The notes below the pieces were generated by a model. That model searched no databases, had not been told where the DNA came from, and saw only the letters and a list, made by a program, of their open reading frames with translations. A DNA stretch of 64,000 nt from an uncultured Methanobrevibacter sp. (GTDB lineage Archaea; Methanobacteriota; Methanobacteria; Methanobacteriales; Methanobacteriaceae): assembly GCF_946184425.1 (NCBI RefSeq), contig NZ_CAMHFP010000001.1, positions 1 through 64,000 of the forward strand, in the 5' to 3' direction. Of this stretch, positions 1 through 9,178 are shown piece by piece (position 1 is the first letter of the stretch; every line of letters begins with the position of its first letter). Position numbers and translations under genes: made by a program.

Positions 1-231
1 ATCTCTTTTAGATTTGATTTTAAAATATATTTGTCCGTTTTTTATTTTTTAATTAGATTTAATTTAGTTGAGTATGATTTATTATATGAGATATTTAGAT
101 TTTATTTTAATTTTAAAGATATTTTGGTAAGATATATATTATTATAAAGCAATATATACTATTATTGTAGTGGTAATTTTGTGGCTAATGGAAATAGAAT
201 AGATTTAAAAATTTCATAATGTGGGGTTATA

Positions 232-2205
232 ATGTCGTTAAAAGATATTGATCATTTAATTGAACCAAATTATTTTTCCTCAAATACTGATTTGATTGAA
301 GGTTTTTATAATTTAGTTCTCACAGAATCTGTTAGGTATGATAGGCTTGCTGGGTATTTTAGTTCTGGAAGTTTATCTGTAGCTGCAAAAGGAATGACCA
401 ATTTAATAAAAAATAATGGACATATAAGATTGTTATGTGGCGTTCAGTTGAGTGAAGAAGATTGGGATTCAATCTCAAATCCAGAACAATTCAAAGACTT
501 AATTAATAAAAATTTTTTAGATGAATACGAAAATTTAGAAGACGAGTTGACTTGGAATTATACTAAAGTTTTAGGTTGGATGATTGCAAATGGAATTCTT
601 GAAATGAAAATAGGTTTAAATTATATGGAAGGTAAATATGTGCCTGGTAATATTTACCATCCGAAATTAGGAATTTTCTATGATTGTGATGATAATTGTA
701 TAGTTTTCGTAGGTTCAGTAAATGAAAGTGCAAGAGGTTGGTCAATAAATACTGAAAATTTATCCACGTATAAAAGTTGGCAAAATGATGTACATATTCC
801 GTCTAATATTTCTGCTTTTGAAGATTTTTGGAATGACAATAATGATAATGTAAAAGTATATGATGTTCCTGACGAATCTTTAGATTTTTTAATTGAACAT
901 TCTCCTAAAGATAAGGTTGAACTAGAAGAAACTATTGTAAGAATTAAACAATTAGAAAAACCTGCTTATAAGAAAAAAGAAGTAAAAACTCCTTATGCAT
1001 ATCAACTTGATGCTATTGATCGTTGGTTTTCAAATGGTAAAAGAGGAATTTTAGCGATGGCTACAGGTACAGGTAAAACATTCACATCATTGAATTGTTT
1101 AAAAAAAGTTTTAAAAGAGGAAGAGGTTCTTACAGTAATTGCATGCCCATATACTCATTTAGTAGAACAATGGAAAGAGGAAGTTCTAGATATGGATTTG
1201 GGTAAAACTCATGAGTTTTATGGCGTGAATTCAAAATGGGGTTCTGATTTTGATAGACTTGAAAGGAAATTAAATAATAATGTAAAGTTTGAAAAACCAC
1301 AAATTATTTTAACAACTCAACAAACATTTCATACTCCTGAGTTTATATCTAAAATTAACAATCTAAAAGAAAAAAATTTTAATAAAAATTTATTATTAAT
1401 TGTTGATGAAGTTCACCACGTAGGGTCTGCAGGATATAGTGAAGGATTACTCGATGAATATGATTATAGATTAGGTTTAAGCGCAACCCCTAGAAGATAT
1501 ATGGATTATGAAGGCACTCAAAGGATAATGAATTATTTTGGAAGAGATATTTTTGAATTTACTATTAGGGACGCATTACATAGGAGACATGGGCCTAAAA
1601 TGGAACCATTTCTGACTCCATATTGTTATTACCCAATTAAAGTTAAACTTACAGAAGAAGAAGCTAAAAATAGAAGTAAAGCAAATAATGCTGAGGACAA
1701 ATATAAGATATTGGGTGAAATATTGGATAATATGGAAAAACCAATTGATCATTTAATAATATTTTGTTCTCCTAAACAAAGAGAAAGAGTGTTAAAAATT
1801 TTAAATGAAAAGAAAATTAATCCTAAAGCAGAATTTACTTATAATGAAGATTTAAAATTAAGAAAACAATTATTAGATGATTTTGATAAAGGAGATTGTA
1901 AAGCATTAGTGGCTATGAGATGTTTAAATGAAGGAGTGGATGTTCCATCAACAGATAAAGTTATTATAATGTCCAGCTCATCTAATCCTGCTGAATATAT
2001 TCAAAGAAGGGGTAGGGTTTTGAGGAGATCACCTGGTAAGAAAAGGGCATATATTTATGATTTAGTAGTTGTTTCTGATAATAATGATTCAAAATTGAAT
2101 AACTTTTTTGATTCTGAATTAGATAGGTTAATAGAGTTTGTTACTGATTCAGATAATGCTGATGTTGAAGGCATACCTAAATTAAAAGAATGGGGATTAT
2201 TATGA
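232..2205 (+). CDS. PLD-nuclease/SF2 helicase fusion, defence-type
   Basis: A 657-residue protein with two modules. The N-terminal part has a phospholipase-D-like nuclease signature: H143-x-K145 (HPKLGIF) followed by GSVN at 161-164. The rest is a superfamily 2 helicase: Walker A ATGTGKT at 277-283, DEVH at 392-395, an LSATPRR motif III, and QRRGRVLRR as motif VI. Such PLD-helicase fusions are known from restriction and phage-defence loci, where they are thought to translocate on and cut DNA. It is the first gene of a five-gene operon; the next gene starts on its stop codon. ATG 232 follows a GGGG stretch. The gene is very AT-rich with TTA/AAT-type codons, unlike the genes after 5.68 kb, which suggests transfer. 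The family is clear, the exact system is not. Confidence 0.8.
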   Translation: MSLKDIDHLIEPNYFSSNTDLIEGFYNLVLTESVRYDRLAGYFSSGSLSVAAKGMTNLIKNNGHIRLLCGVQLSEEDWDSISNPEQFKDLINKNFLDEYENLEDELTWNYTKVLGWMIANGILEMKIGLNYMEGKYVPGNIYHPKLGIFYDCDDNCIVFVGSVNESARGWSINTENLSTYKSWQNDVHIPSNISAFEDFWNDNNDNVKVYDVPDESLDFLIEHSPKDKVELEETIVRIKQLEKPAYKKKEVKTPYAYQLDAIDRWFSNGKRGILAMATGTGKTFTSLNCLKKVLKEEEVLTVIACPYTHLVEQWKEEVLDMDLGKTHEFYGVNSKWGSDFDRLERKLNNNVKFEKPQIILTTQQTFHTPEFISKINNLKEKNFNKNLLLIVDEVHHVGSAGYSEGLLDEYDYRLGLSATPRRYMDYEGTQRIMNYFGRDIFEFTIRDALHRRHGPKMEPFLTPYCYYPIKVKLTEEEAKNRSKANNAEDKYKILGEILDNMEKPIDHLIIFCSPKQRERVLKILNEKKINPKAEFTYNEDLKLRKQLLDDFDKGDCKALVAMRCLNEGVDVPSTDKVIIMSSSSNPAEYIQRRGRVLRRSPGKKRAYIYDLVVVSDNNDSKLNNFFDSELDRLIEFVTDSDNADVEGIPKLKEWGLL

Positions 2206-2378
2206 AAAGCAATATAAATTCAGTAATTTTACGAATTTTAAACGACGAAATGGAAATAAAAGAAAATGAAAAAAATTATATTTTAGATGCATTGAATTTG
2301 GAATATGATAATAGTGATAAGGAAAGGCCTCATTTAAATAAAGATTATTTAAAATTTGTTGAGGAGTATAGTGATTAA
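2202..2378 (+). CDS. Small acidic protein of the defence-like operon (58 aa)
   Basis: An unrecognised 58-residue charged protein with no membrane segment. I chose ATG 2202, which overlaps the upstream stop codon as ATGA and has GGGG 7 nt upstream, rather than the in-frame ATG at 2190. Its stop at 2376-2378 is one base before the next gene's preferred ATG at 2380, so translation is probably coupled on both sides. Position between a helicase and an SMC-like ATPase suggests an accessory subunit or adaptor, which is inference only. It ends LNKDYLKFVEEYSD. A chance ORF is unlikely given the tight packing and ribosome-binding sites. Confidence 0.6.
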   Translation: MKSNINSVILRILNDEMEIKENEKNYILDALNLEYDNSDKERPHLNKDYLKFVEEYSD

Positions 2379-2379
2379 A

Positions 2380-4404
2380 ATGATTATCAAATCTTTAAAA
2401 ATGAAAAATTATCGACCATACAGGAACCCTCCTATAATTAATTTTGCATATGGTGATAAAAATTTAACTATAATAGAAGGAGATAATGATTTAGGTAAAA
2501 CTACTTTTTTAAGTGCAATATCTTGGTGTATATATGGTGATGAACCATATAAAAATCCTAGTAAACCAAGATGCAATTTGGGTGCTGCTAGTGAGTTAAA
2601 AAAAGGTGGAATTTTAACAGTTGAAGTTGAAGTTGTAATGGAAGATAATGAGGGCAATGATGTAATATTTAATAGGCAACAAAATTATAAAAAAACTTCT
2701 TCTGAAAAAATGCGTAAAGATGGGAAAGAGAATTTTAAAATTCGCAAAGTATCTGATGTTAATGATGCCCCATTGGGTGATCCTGAAGGTTATAGGGAAA
2801 CAAGATTGCCTAAACGTTTACAAGAATATTTTTTATTTGATGGTGAACGATTGTTAGAATGGTTTACTGGAGATACTGATACAGTTAAAAAAGAAATAGA
2901 AAAATTATCTCAATCTAATTTAATTCAAAACGTGATTGATCGTACTGAAACACAAAGAGATAATTTAAATGATGATTTAAAAGAATTAAATAAGGAATTA
3001 GCTGATTTAAATGAAAAAGAATCTAATTTGATTTCAGCAAATAAAGAAGATACAAAAAATTTAGAAGATAATAAAAATAAAATTGTTGAATTAACAAATG
3101 AAAATGAAGTTTTAGAAGATTTATTAAGTCCTAAAGGTGAGACTCCTGAAAAATTATTGTCTCAAATTAATGGTTTGGAAGAGGATATTGAATTTGCAAA
3201 CGACCAATTAAATGATTTAAATCAAAATCATATGAAATTTTTATTAGATAATTTTTCTCGTGTTTTGAGTCAGGACATATTAAAATCATTTTCAAATAGA
3301 AAGATCGATGATGATTCAATTGAAGATGATTCGATAGATGATGAGCATATTTATTCAATTTCATCTAAAGACCTTGAATATATTTTAAATAGAAAAAAAT
3401 GTATGTGTGGAAATGATTTTAATGAAGATGATTTAGCGTTTGAATTATTATCTAAACTTCAAAAAAAAGCAGTTAAATATGAAGTTAATTCCACACTTAC
3501 TAAAACAATTAAAGATTTAATTAATGATTCTAATGATATGATTAATAGAATACCTAAATCATTTCAAGATGATGTTTCCACATATTGGAATAATGTTAAT
3601 AAAATCGAAGAACGTATTGAAAAGAAAACTGAACTTTTAAAACCTAAAAAGAAAAAATATAAATCCCTTTCAGAGAAACAAGATGAGGAAAATAAAACTA
3701 GAAATAAAATTAACAATAACACTAAAATTATTGATGGTCTTAAAGAAACTAATGTTATTCTTCAACAAAATTTGGATGAATTCGAGCCAAAAATGCAAGA
3801 TATTAAACGTGAACGAGAGTTGTTGGAAATCAATATTGGTGATGAAAAAAAGATTTCTGATAAAATAGAGTTTTGTAACACTATTATAGATCATTGTGAA
3901 TTTTTAAAAGCAGAATTGGGTAGACAAAATCATAAATTAATCGAAGCTGCTGTTAATAATCAATTTAAAAAAATATATAATGGTGATGGAACTAGAAGAA
4001 AATATGATGCTGTATTAATTGATGAGAAATTTAATATTTCTTTGGAGGAAACTGATGGTTTAGTGGTAACTTCAATTACTCCATCAAGTGGTGCTCAATT
4101 AGCTATTGCATTATCATTTATCACTGCAATAAACTCTTCTACTGATTTTAAACTTCCTCAAGTAATGGATACTTCAATTGGTCGTTGGGGAAATAGATTA
4201 AGAAGAAATTTTGCTGAGGCACTACCTCATTTATTGGAGGATAATCAATTAATCTTTCTCTTTTTAGATAGTGAAAATTCTCCTGAATTGCATGATACGC
4301 TTTTTGAACATGTTGGGTTAGAATATGAACTACAATTTGTAACAAAAGATGAAACAACAATTGTTGATGTTACCGAAGAAAGAATAGGTGAGAAATATGA
4401 ATAA
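2380..4404 (+). CDS. DndD-like SMC/Rad50-type ATPase
   Basis: A 674-residue ATPase of the DndD/RecN/Rad50 type. The N-terminus has a P-loop GDNDLGKT (about residues 34-41) followed by SAISWCIYG, and further on YFLFDGERLLEWF, a hallmark of DndD-like proteins (FxFDGE). A long charged coiled coil is interrupted by a CMCG zinc-hook-like motif near residue 341. The C-terminus has an ABC signature (SSGAQLAIALSF) and a Walker B-like MDTSIGRW in place of the usual IDTPLGR. DndD couples ATP hydrolysis to DNA nicking or handling in phosphorothioation systems, but no DndB, DndC or DndE is in the window. Start: ATG 2380 gives the family-typical MIIKSLKMKNY; GTG 2371, only 4 nt after GAGGAG, is an alternative. 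The next gene overlaps by 8 bp. Confidence 0.75.
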   Translation: MIIKSLKMKNYRPYRNPPIINFAYGDKNLTIIEGDNDLGKTTFLSAISWCIYGDEPYKNPSKPRCNLGAASELKKGGILTVEVEVVMEDNEGNDVIFNRQQNYKKTSSEKMRKDGKENFKIRKVSDVNDAPLGDPEGYRETRLPKRLQEYFLFDGERLLEWFTGDTDTVKKEIEKLSQSNLIQNVIDRTETQRDNLNDDLKELNKELADLNEKESNLISANKEDTKNLEDNKNKIVELTNENEVLEDLLSPKGETPEKLLSQINGLEEDIEFANDQLNDLNQNHMKFLLDNFSRVLSQDILKSFSNRKIDDDSIEDDSIDDEHIYSISSKDLEYILNRKKCMCGNDFNEDDLAFELLSKLQKKAVKYEVNSTLTKTIKDLINDSNDMINRIPKSFQDDVSTYWNNVNKIEERIEKKTELLKPKKKKYKSLSEKQDEENKTRNKINNNTKIIDGLKETNVILQQNLDEFEPKMQDIKRERELLEINIGDEKKISDKIEFCNTIIDHCEFLKAELGRQNHKLIEAAVNNQFKKIYNGDGTRRKYDAVLIDEKFNISLEETDGLVVTSITPSSGAQLAIALSFITAINSSTDFKLPQVMDTSIGRWGNRLRRNFAEALPHLLEDNQLIFLFLDSENSPELHDTLFEHVGLEYELQFVTKDETTIVDVTEERIGEKYE

Positions 4405-4834
4405 TAATGATGATAAAGGTACAATAATATGCACTGATGATATATATTATCAGCATACTGGTGAAGATAATAAATATTCATATCAACATTTGGCGAAACA
4501 ATTAGGACTAAATAATCTTGAATTGTTTACAATAACTGTTCTCATAGGTAAATATGTAGTTAAAAGTCGTGAAGATATTAGTAACACTGCTACTTTAATT
4601 CAATATAAGAGCGCTTTAAACATGGGAGAACCAATTAAAATATTGCAAATTTTAGCAATTGAGGAAACTGATGATATTAACATATTAAACAATAAACGTA
4701 AAATGTTTGATATATGGGAAGGATATGCTATGGCAGGAATGAAAGAATTTTGCAAATGGTATTATTCTAATTCTATTGATATTCCAGCTGAACTTGAAAA
4801 AGTGATGATTGCTGCTTTAAATTCATCAAAATAA
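4397..4834 (+). CDS. 145-aa protein, possibly Dnd-associated
   Basis: A soluble 145-residue protein that I do not firmly recognise. ATG 4397 overlaps the end of the DndD-like gene by 8 bp and follows AGGTGAG at a good distance. Features are an internal run LGLNNLELFTITVLIGKYV and a C-terminal MFDIWEGYAMAGMKEF. The last stretch resembles the iFEEYAnGGl pattern of the small protein family called dnd system-associated protein 4, seen beside DndD-like genes; this is a weak eye-level similarity. Its position between the ATPase and the fifth operon gene suggests an accessory subunit. The composition matches the rest of the AT-rich operon. Confidence 0.6.
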   Translation: MNNNDDKGTIICTDDIYYQHTGEDNKYSYQHLAKQLGLNNLELFTITVLIGKYVVKSREDISNTATLIQYKSALNMGEPIKILQILAIEETDDINILNNKRKMFDIWEGYAMAGMKEFCKWYYSNSIDIPAELEKVMIAALNSSK

Positions 4835-4844
4835 ATGTGATTTT

Positions 4845-5627
4845 ATGACACTGGAAGAATATATTATACTAGAGGGGGATAAATTCATAGTAACTCGCAC
4901 ATTTGATAATGATAAATATGTTTTTGGCACCTTTGATACACTAGAAGAAGCTATTAAAAAAAGAGATGAGTTGAACTATGATGGATGGCCATTATATCCT
5001 GAATTTATTGTAGAAGAGGAAATTGATCAGTCCCATATAATTAAAATAGGTAGCGAGGATTATGAAGTATATGATCCGTCAAAAGTTAAAATTTCAAATA
5101 ATTCTAATTATAAACGAGATGTCATGAATTTAATTGAAAATATTAAATTTATAGAAGAATCGTCTAAAATTCCTTTTCCTCAGTCTGATGATTTAAATCG
5201 CTTTATTTTCATAGGACAAACTCTTTTAAAGAAAGATTTGAATAAAGAAGATATTAAAAAATTAAATCAAATTGGAAATAGAATTGTAAATATGTACACC
5301 AGTACAGGATTTTATTTTCATATTTTTGAGAAATATAAACAAGACAATAAAATTTATTATAAGTTATCGGATAAAGGAAGATCTATTTTTGAATTAGATG
5401 AGTATCAACGAAATATAAATATATGTAAATGTATTTTGGAACATGAAATTTTTTATAGGATTTTTAGGGAATGTTTAGAAAAAAAAAGTATTTCTAAAGA
5501 GAATATAGTTAATATAATGTTACAATATGACTTGAATTTAAATTCTATGGTAACTATTAAACGAAGGGCTAGTTGTGTTTCAAGTTGGATGCATTGGATT
5601 TTTCGTTTAATGGGAATTGATATTTAA
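4845..5627 (+). CDS. Operon-end protein, AP2-like motif plus helical C-terminus
   Basis: A 260-residue protein starting 10 nt after the preceding stop, so most likely the fifth gene of the cassette. Residues about 10-50 form a short strand-strand-helix element (VFGTFDTLEEAIKKRDEL...W) also found twice in the protein at 33673-34608. It resembles the pattern of AP2-type DNA-binding domains of integrases and HNH nucleases, so DNA binding is a reasonable inference. The C-terminal 100 residues are helical and end with IKRRASCVSSWMHWIF, a pattern I associate with winged-helix-like domains of restriction-associated proteins. No catalytic residues recognised. It could give target recognition or regulation. 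Confidence 0.6.
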   Translation: MTLEEYIILEGDKFIVTRTFDNDKYVFGTFDTLEEAIKKRDELNYDGWPLYPEFIVEEEIDQSHIIKIGSEDYEVYDPSKVKISNNSNYKRDVMNLIENIKFIEESSKIPFPQSDDLNRFIFIGQTLLKKDLNKEDIKKLNQIGNRIVNMYTSTGFYFHIFEKYKQDNKIYYKLSDKGRSIFELDEYQRNINICKCILEHEIFYRIFRECLEKKSISKENIVNIMLQYDLNLNSMVTIKRRASCVSSWMHWIFRLMGIDI

Positions 5628-5684
5628 TTTTTTCCTGAAAATATATAACGTAAGCTGCCAAATATTTAACCAGAGGAAAAACTT

Positions 5685-6077
5685 ATGAAAACTTTAAATG
5701 TTGTGGCGGCCATCATAAAAAAGGACAACAAAATCCTGGCAACCAAAAGGGGATATGGTGAATTCATTAACATGTGGGAGTTTCCGGGCGGAAAGATAGA
5801 GCCGAATGAAACCAAAGAGCAGGCTCTCATAAGAGAAATAAAAGAAGAACTCGACTGCACAATCGAACCCACAAAATTTGCCCTGAATCTTGAATATCAG
5901 TATCCTACATTCTACCTTAAGATGGACTGCTTTGAAGCGATAATCACTGAAGGAACTCCAAAGCTATTGGAGCACAACGATGCAAAATGGCTTGCCAAAA
6001 GTCAGTTGGACGAGGTAAACTGGATTCCGGCAGACCTGACAATCATTGATTATTTGAAAAAAACCATGGAGGATTAG
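5685..6077 (+). CDS. NUDIX hydrolase, MutT-like
   Basis: A 130-residue single-domain NUDIX hydrolase. The Nudix box is complete: GGKIEPNE followed by REIKEELD, matching Gx5Ex7REUxEExGU. Members of the MutT branch hydrolyse oxidised or modified nucleoside triphosphates to monophosphates; the substrate here is unproven. The ATG at 5685 follows GAGG. A TATA-like AATATATAAC lies near 5640. The next gene starts 1 nt after its stop and a third gene overlaps that one, so NUDIX, small coiled-coil protein and DUF3427-type helicase form one operon. Codon usage (ATC, CTC, AAC) differs sharply from the AT-rich genes just upstream. Confidence 0.88.
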   Translation: MKTLNVVAAIIKKDNKILATKRGYGEFINMWEFPGGKIEPNETKEQALIREIKEELDCTIEPTKFALNLEYQYPTFYLKMDCFEAIITEGTPKLLEHNDAKWLAKSQLDEVNWIPADLTIIDYLKKTMED

Positions 6078-6078
6078 C

Positions 6079-6222
6079 ATGAACAGACTACAATTGGCTA
6101 AAGATAAAAAGGCAGAACTTGAAGACAGGCTCCAAAAGGTCAAAGGAACTCCAAGAGAGGAGGAATTCCAACTGCAGCTTGACAAAATTAACCAACTGAT
6201 TGAACATCTTGAAAATGAATAA
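6079..6222 (+). CDS. 47-aa coiled-coil microprotein
   Basis: Read directly from the sequence: ATG 6079 to TAA 6222, 47 residues, beginning MNRLQLAKDKKAELEDRLQK and ending QLIEHLENE. It is highly charged, with leucine/isoleucine spacing compatible with one or two amphipathic helices. The start is 1 nt after the NUDIX stop, and GGAG about 10 nt upstream is a plausible binding site. The following helicase start (ATG 6215) overlaps its last 8 bases, so it is probably translationally coupled. Too short for most gene finders. A role as helicase partner is inference; the family is not recognised. Confidence 0.6.
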   Translation: MNRLQLAKDKKAELEDRLQKVKGTPREEEFQLQLDKINQLIEHLENE

Positions 6223-9178
6223 TCTCAACACCGATGATATCATTAACGGAGCAAGAACAGCATTCATTGACGAACACATCAGCTCCAGCTCTGATTTTAA
6301 ACCAAAATTATTATATAATGACAAAAATTCAAAGGTCATTAATTCCATTAGAGATGAGCTTAAAAACTGTGACGAGTTCATATTCTCATCTGCTTTCATC
6401 ACCATGGGTGGCATAACGCCGCTTCTTGAAGAATTCAGATATCTTGAGCTAAAAGGCATCAGGGGAAAGATTCTCACAACCGATTATCTTAACTTCACAG
6501 AACCCAAGGCATTAAGAAAGCTTCAAAGCTTTAAAAACATTGAAGTCAAGCTATACCTGCAGGAAAAGGAAGGCTTTCACACCAAAGGGTATCTTTTCAA
6601 AAAGGACAATGTCTATAAGGGAATTGTCGGAAGCTCCAATCTGACAATGTCGGCGCTTTCCATCAACAAGGAATGGAATGTGGAGTTTACATCACTCAGC
6701 GAAGGCGAGATGCTTGGTGATTTAAAGCAGGAGTTCAACTCACTGTGGGATGAGGCTGAAAACCTTGAAGATATCCTTCCGGAATATGAAAAAATCTACA
6801 ATGACAATAAAAAGTTCACAGACCTTAAAAGAATCACCCGCAGGATTAAGGAAGACAACATTACTCTCACTCCAAACTACATGCAGGAGCAGTTTCTTGA
6901 AAACATAAGAAATCTGATTAGGAATGGCGAGGACAAAGCTATTCTGGTATCTGCCACAGGTACCGGTAAGACCTATGCCTCCGCATTTGCCGTTAATGAT
7001 TTCAAGCCAAAAAGATTCCTGTTTCTTGTTCACAGGGAACAAATTGCCAAACAGTCAATCAACGCCTACAAGCATGTCTTTGCCGATCATGACAAGTTCG
7101 GACTTTTAAGCGGAAACTCAAAGGATAAGGATAAGGATTATCTTTTCTCAACAATCCAGACTATGTCTAAGGAGGGCGTTTACACAGAATTCGAGCCGGA
7201 CCATTTTGACTACATTATTGTCGATGAGGTTCACAAGGCAGGTGCATTGTCCTACTTGAAGGTGATTGACTATTTCAAACCGAAATTCCTTCTGGGAATG
7301 ACCGCATCGCCTGAGCGTACCGACGGCTTTAACATCTATGATCTTTTTGACAACAACATCGCCCACGAAATCCGCCTTCAGGAAGCCCTGGAAGAGGACC
7401 TTTTATGTCCGTTCCACTACTTCGGAATAACTGACGTCGAGTTGGAGGACAGCACTGTGGATGATGACTTCACTGACTTCAATCTGCTGGCCAGTGACAA
7501 GCGCGTCGATTATCTCATTGAAAAATCAGAGTTCTATGGATATTCCGGCGATAGAAGAAAGGCTCTTGTGTTCTGTTCAAGAAAGCGTGAGGCGGAACTT
7601 TTATCAAAGGAGTTCAACAGGAGAGGATATGCTTCTGAAGTTCTTACTGGTGACGATTCGCAGGAAAAACGTTTAGAAACAATAAACAGACTTACCAATG
7701 ATGAAAATCCAAATAAACTGGAGTTCATTTTCACAGTTGACATCTTCAATGAGGGGGTTGACATTCCTGAAATCAATCAGGTGCTGCTTGTGCGGCCAAC
7801 CGAGTCTCCAATCATTTTCATCCAGCAGCTTGGAAGGGGTCTTAGGAAATACAAAAACAAGGAATACGTTGTCATACTTGATTTCATCGGAAACTACAAG
7901 AACAATTTTATGATACCAATTGCCCTTTCAGGGGACAGATCCTATGACAAGGATAAAATCAGAAAATATCTGATGCAGGGAAATAAAATCATTCCGGGTG
8001 CTTCATCAATCAACTTCGATGAGATTTCCAAAAAGCGTATATATGAGTCAATCAACAACACTTCATTTTCGAAGGTGGCTCTGTTTAAGGAAAAGTACAA
8101 TAATTTAAAATACAAGCTCGGACGTATCCCTTCATTATATGACTTCGCAATCAACGGAGATTTTAATCCGGAACTGATTATAAATCACAGCAAATTTGAT
8201 ACATATGATAGGTTCATTGAATATGTCGAAAAGGACTACTCTAGCAGTTTCGGCCATTTTGAAAATGCATCACTGAAATTCATCTCCAAAAAACTAATCA
8301 AGGGAATAAGGCCTCATGAACTTGTGATACTGAGTTGCCTCAAATATAACAAATACTTCACAGTAAATCAAGTTGAAAACTATCTTTATGAGAGGTATGG
8401 CCTTGAAAATCAGTTTGATTCAATAAAAAGTGCCATAAATGTATTGAGCATGAATTTTTACAGAAAAGAGACAAGCGATGAATATCAGGCAAACACGGTT
8501 ACAAGCTTTCTTTCAAAGGATGAAATGGACTACGAAAACATCTACTTCAACTTTGATAAAAATATTTACAAGAACTTAAATATCAATAAGAATTATAAAT
8601 TTGAAATTTCAGACAACTTCAGAGTATCTTTAGCCAATTCAGCATATTATGAACATGTAAGTGATGCTTTAAAGTACGGGCTGCACAAGTATGAAAGCGT
8701 TTACATGTCCGACAGTCCATTTAAATTATATGAAAAATACTCAAGGGAAGATGTGCTGAGGATAATGAACTGGGAAAGATTCATGAATGGTCAAAACATT
8801 GGTGGATACAAGATAAAATACGATACCTGCCCGATATTTGTAACTTACAACAAAAAAGAAGACATTTCAGAAACAATAAACTATGAAGATCATTTTATTT
8901 CAAAAGAAGTGTTCAATTGGATGAGCAGAAACAACAGGAAAACATCTTCTCCTGAACTGGAACCTCTAATAAATTACAATGGTGTTGATATTGAACTGTT
9001 TATCCAGAAAAGCAATGACGAGGGAATCGAATTTTACTACATTTCAAAACTGACTCCTATTACATATATGCAGGTTTACAGGACAATTGAAGGAAAGGAG
9101 CATCCTATTGTCAATTTCAAATATAAAATCGAAACTCCGGTCAATGATGAACTTTATTCATATTTTGTAAATGACTGA
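6215..9178 (+). CDS. PLD-nuclease/SF2 helicase with DUF3427-type C-terminus
   Basis: A 987-residue protein with three parts. Residues about 60-160 are a PLD-like nuclease with H122-T-K124 and GSSN at 139-142. Next is an SF2 helicase core: SATGTGKT at 246-253, DEVH at 337-340, MTASPERTDG as motif III, QQLGRGLRK as motif VI. The rest matches the DUF3427 layout, starting after DFIGNYKNNF. Such proteins are common in bacteria and archaea and are linked to restriction, repair or phage defence; the precise activity is unsettled. ATG 6215 overlaps the microprotein gene by 8 bp; TTG 6200 would add five residues without a better binding site. It is a different family from the 232-2205 helicase despite the same domain order. 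Confidence 0.88.
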   Translation: MNNLNTDDIINGARTAFIDEHISSSSDFKPKLLYNDKNSKVINSIRDELKNCDEFIFSSAFITMGGITPLLEEFRYLELKGIRGKILTTDYLNFTEPKALRKLQSFKNIEVKLYLQEKEGFHTKGYLFKKDNVYKGIVGSSNLTMSALSINKEWNVEFTSLSEGEMLGDLKQEFNSLWDEAENLEDILPEYEKIYNDNKKFTDLKRITRRIKEDNITLTPNYMQEQFLENIRNLIRNGEDKAILVSATGTGKTYASAFAVNDFKPKRFLFLVHREQIAKQSINAYKHVFADHDKFGLLSGNSKDKDKDYLFSTIQTMSKEGVYTEFEPDHFDYIIVDEVHKAGALSYLKVIDYFKPKFLLGMTASPERTDGFNIYDLFDNNIAHEIRLQEALEEDLLCPFHYFGITDVELEDSTVDDDFTDFNLLASDKRVDYLIEKSEFYGYSGDRRKALVFCSRKREAELLSKEFNRRGYASEVLTGDDSQEKRLETINRLTNDENPNKLEFIFTVDIFNEGVDIPEINQVLLVRPTESPIIFIQQLGRGLRKYKNKEYVVILDFIGNYKNNFMIPIALSGDRSYDKDKIRKYLMQGNKIIPGASSINFDEISKKRIYESINNTSFSKVALFKEKYNNLKYKLGRIPSLYDFAINGDFNPELIINHSKFDTYDRFIEYVEKDYSSSFGHFENASLKFISKKLIKGIRPHELVILSCLKYNKYFTVNQVENYLYERYGLENQFDSIKSAINVLSMNFYRKETSDEYQANTVTSFLSKDEMDYENIYFNFDKNIYKNLNINKNYKFEISDNFRVSLANSAYYEHVSDALKYGLHKYESVYMSDSPFKLYEKYSREDVLRIMNWERFMNGQNIGGYKIKYDTCPIFVTYNKKEDISETINYEDHFISKEVFNWMSRNNRKTSSPELEPLINYNGVDIELFIQKSNDEGIEFYYISKLTPITYMQVYRTIEGKEHPIVNFKYKIETPVNDELYSYFVND

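Noticed and set aside
2380-4404. Rad50 or SMC housekeeping gene
   Set aside because: The FDGE motif, length of 674 residues, altered Walker B and absence of mre11 nearby fit DndD-like proteins better.
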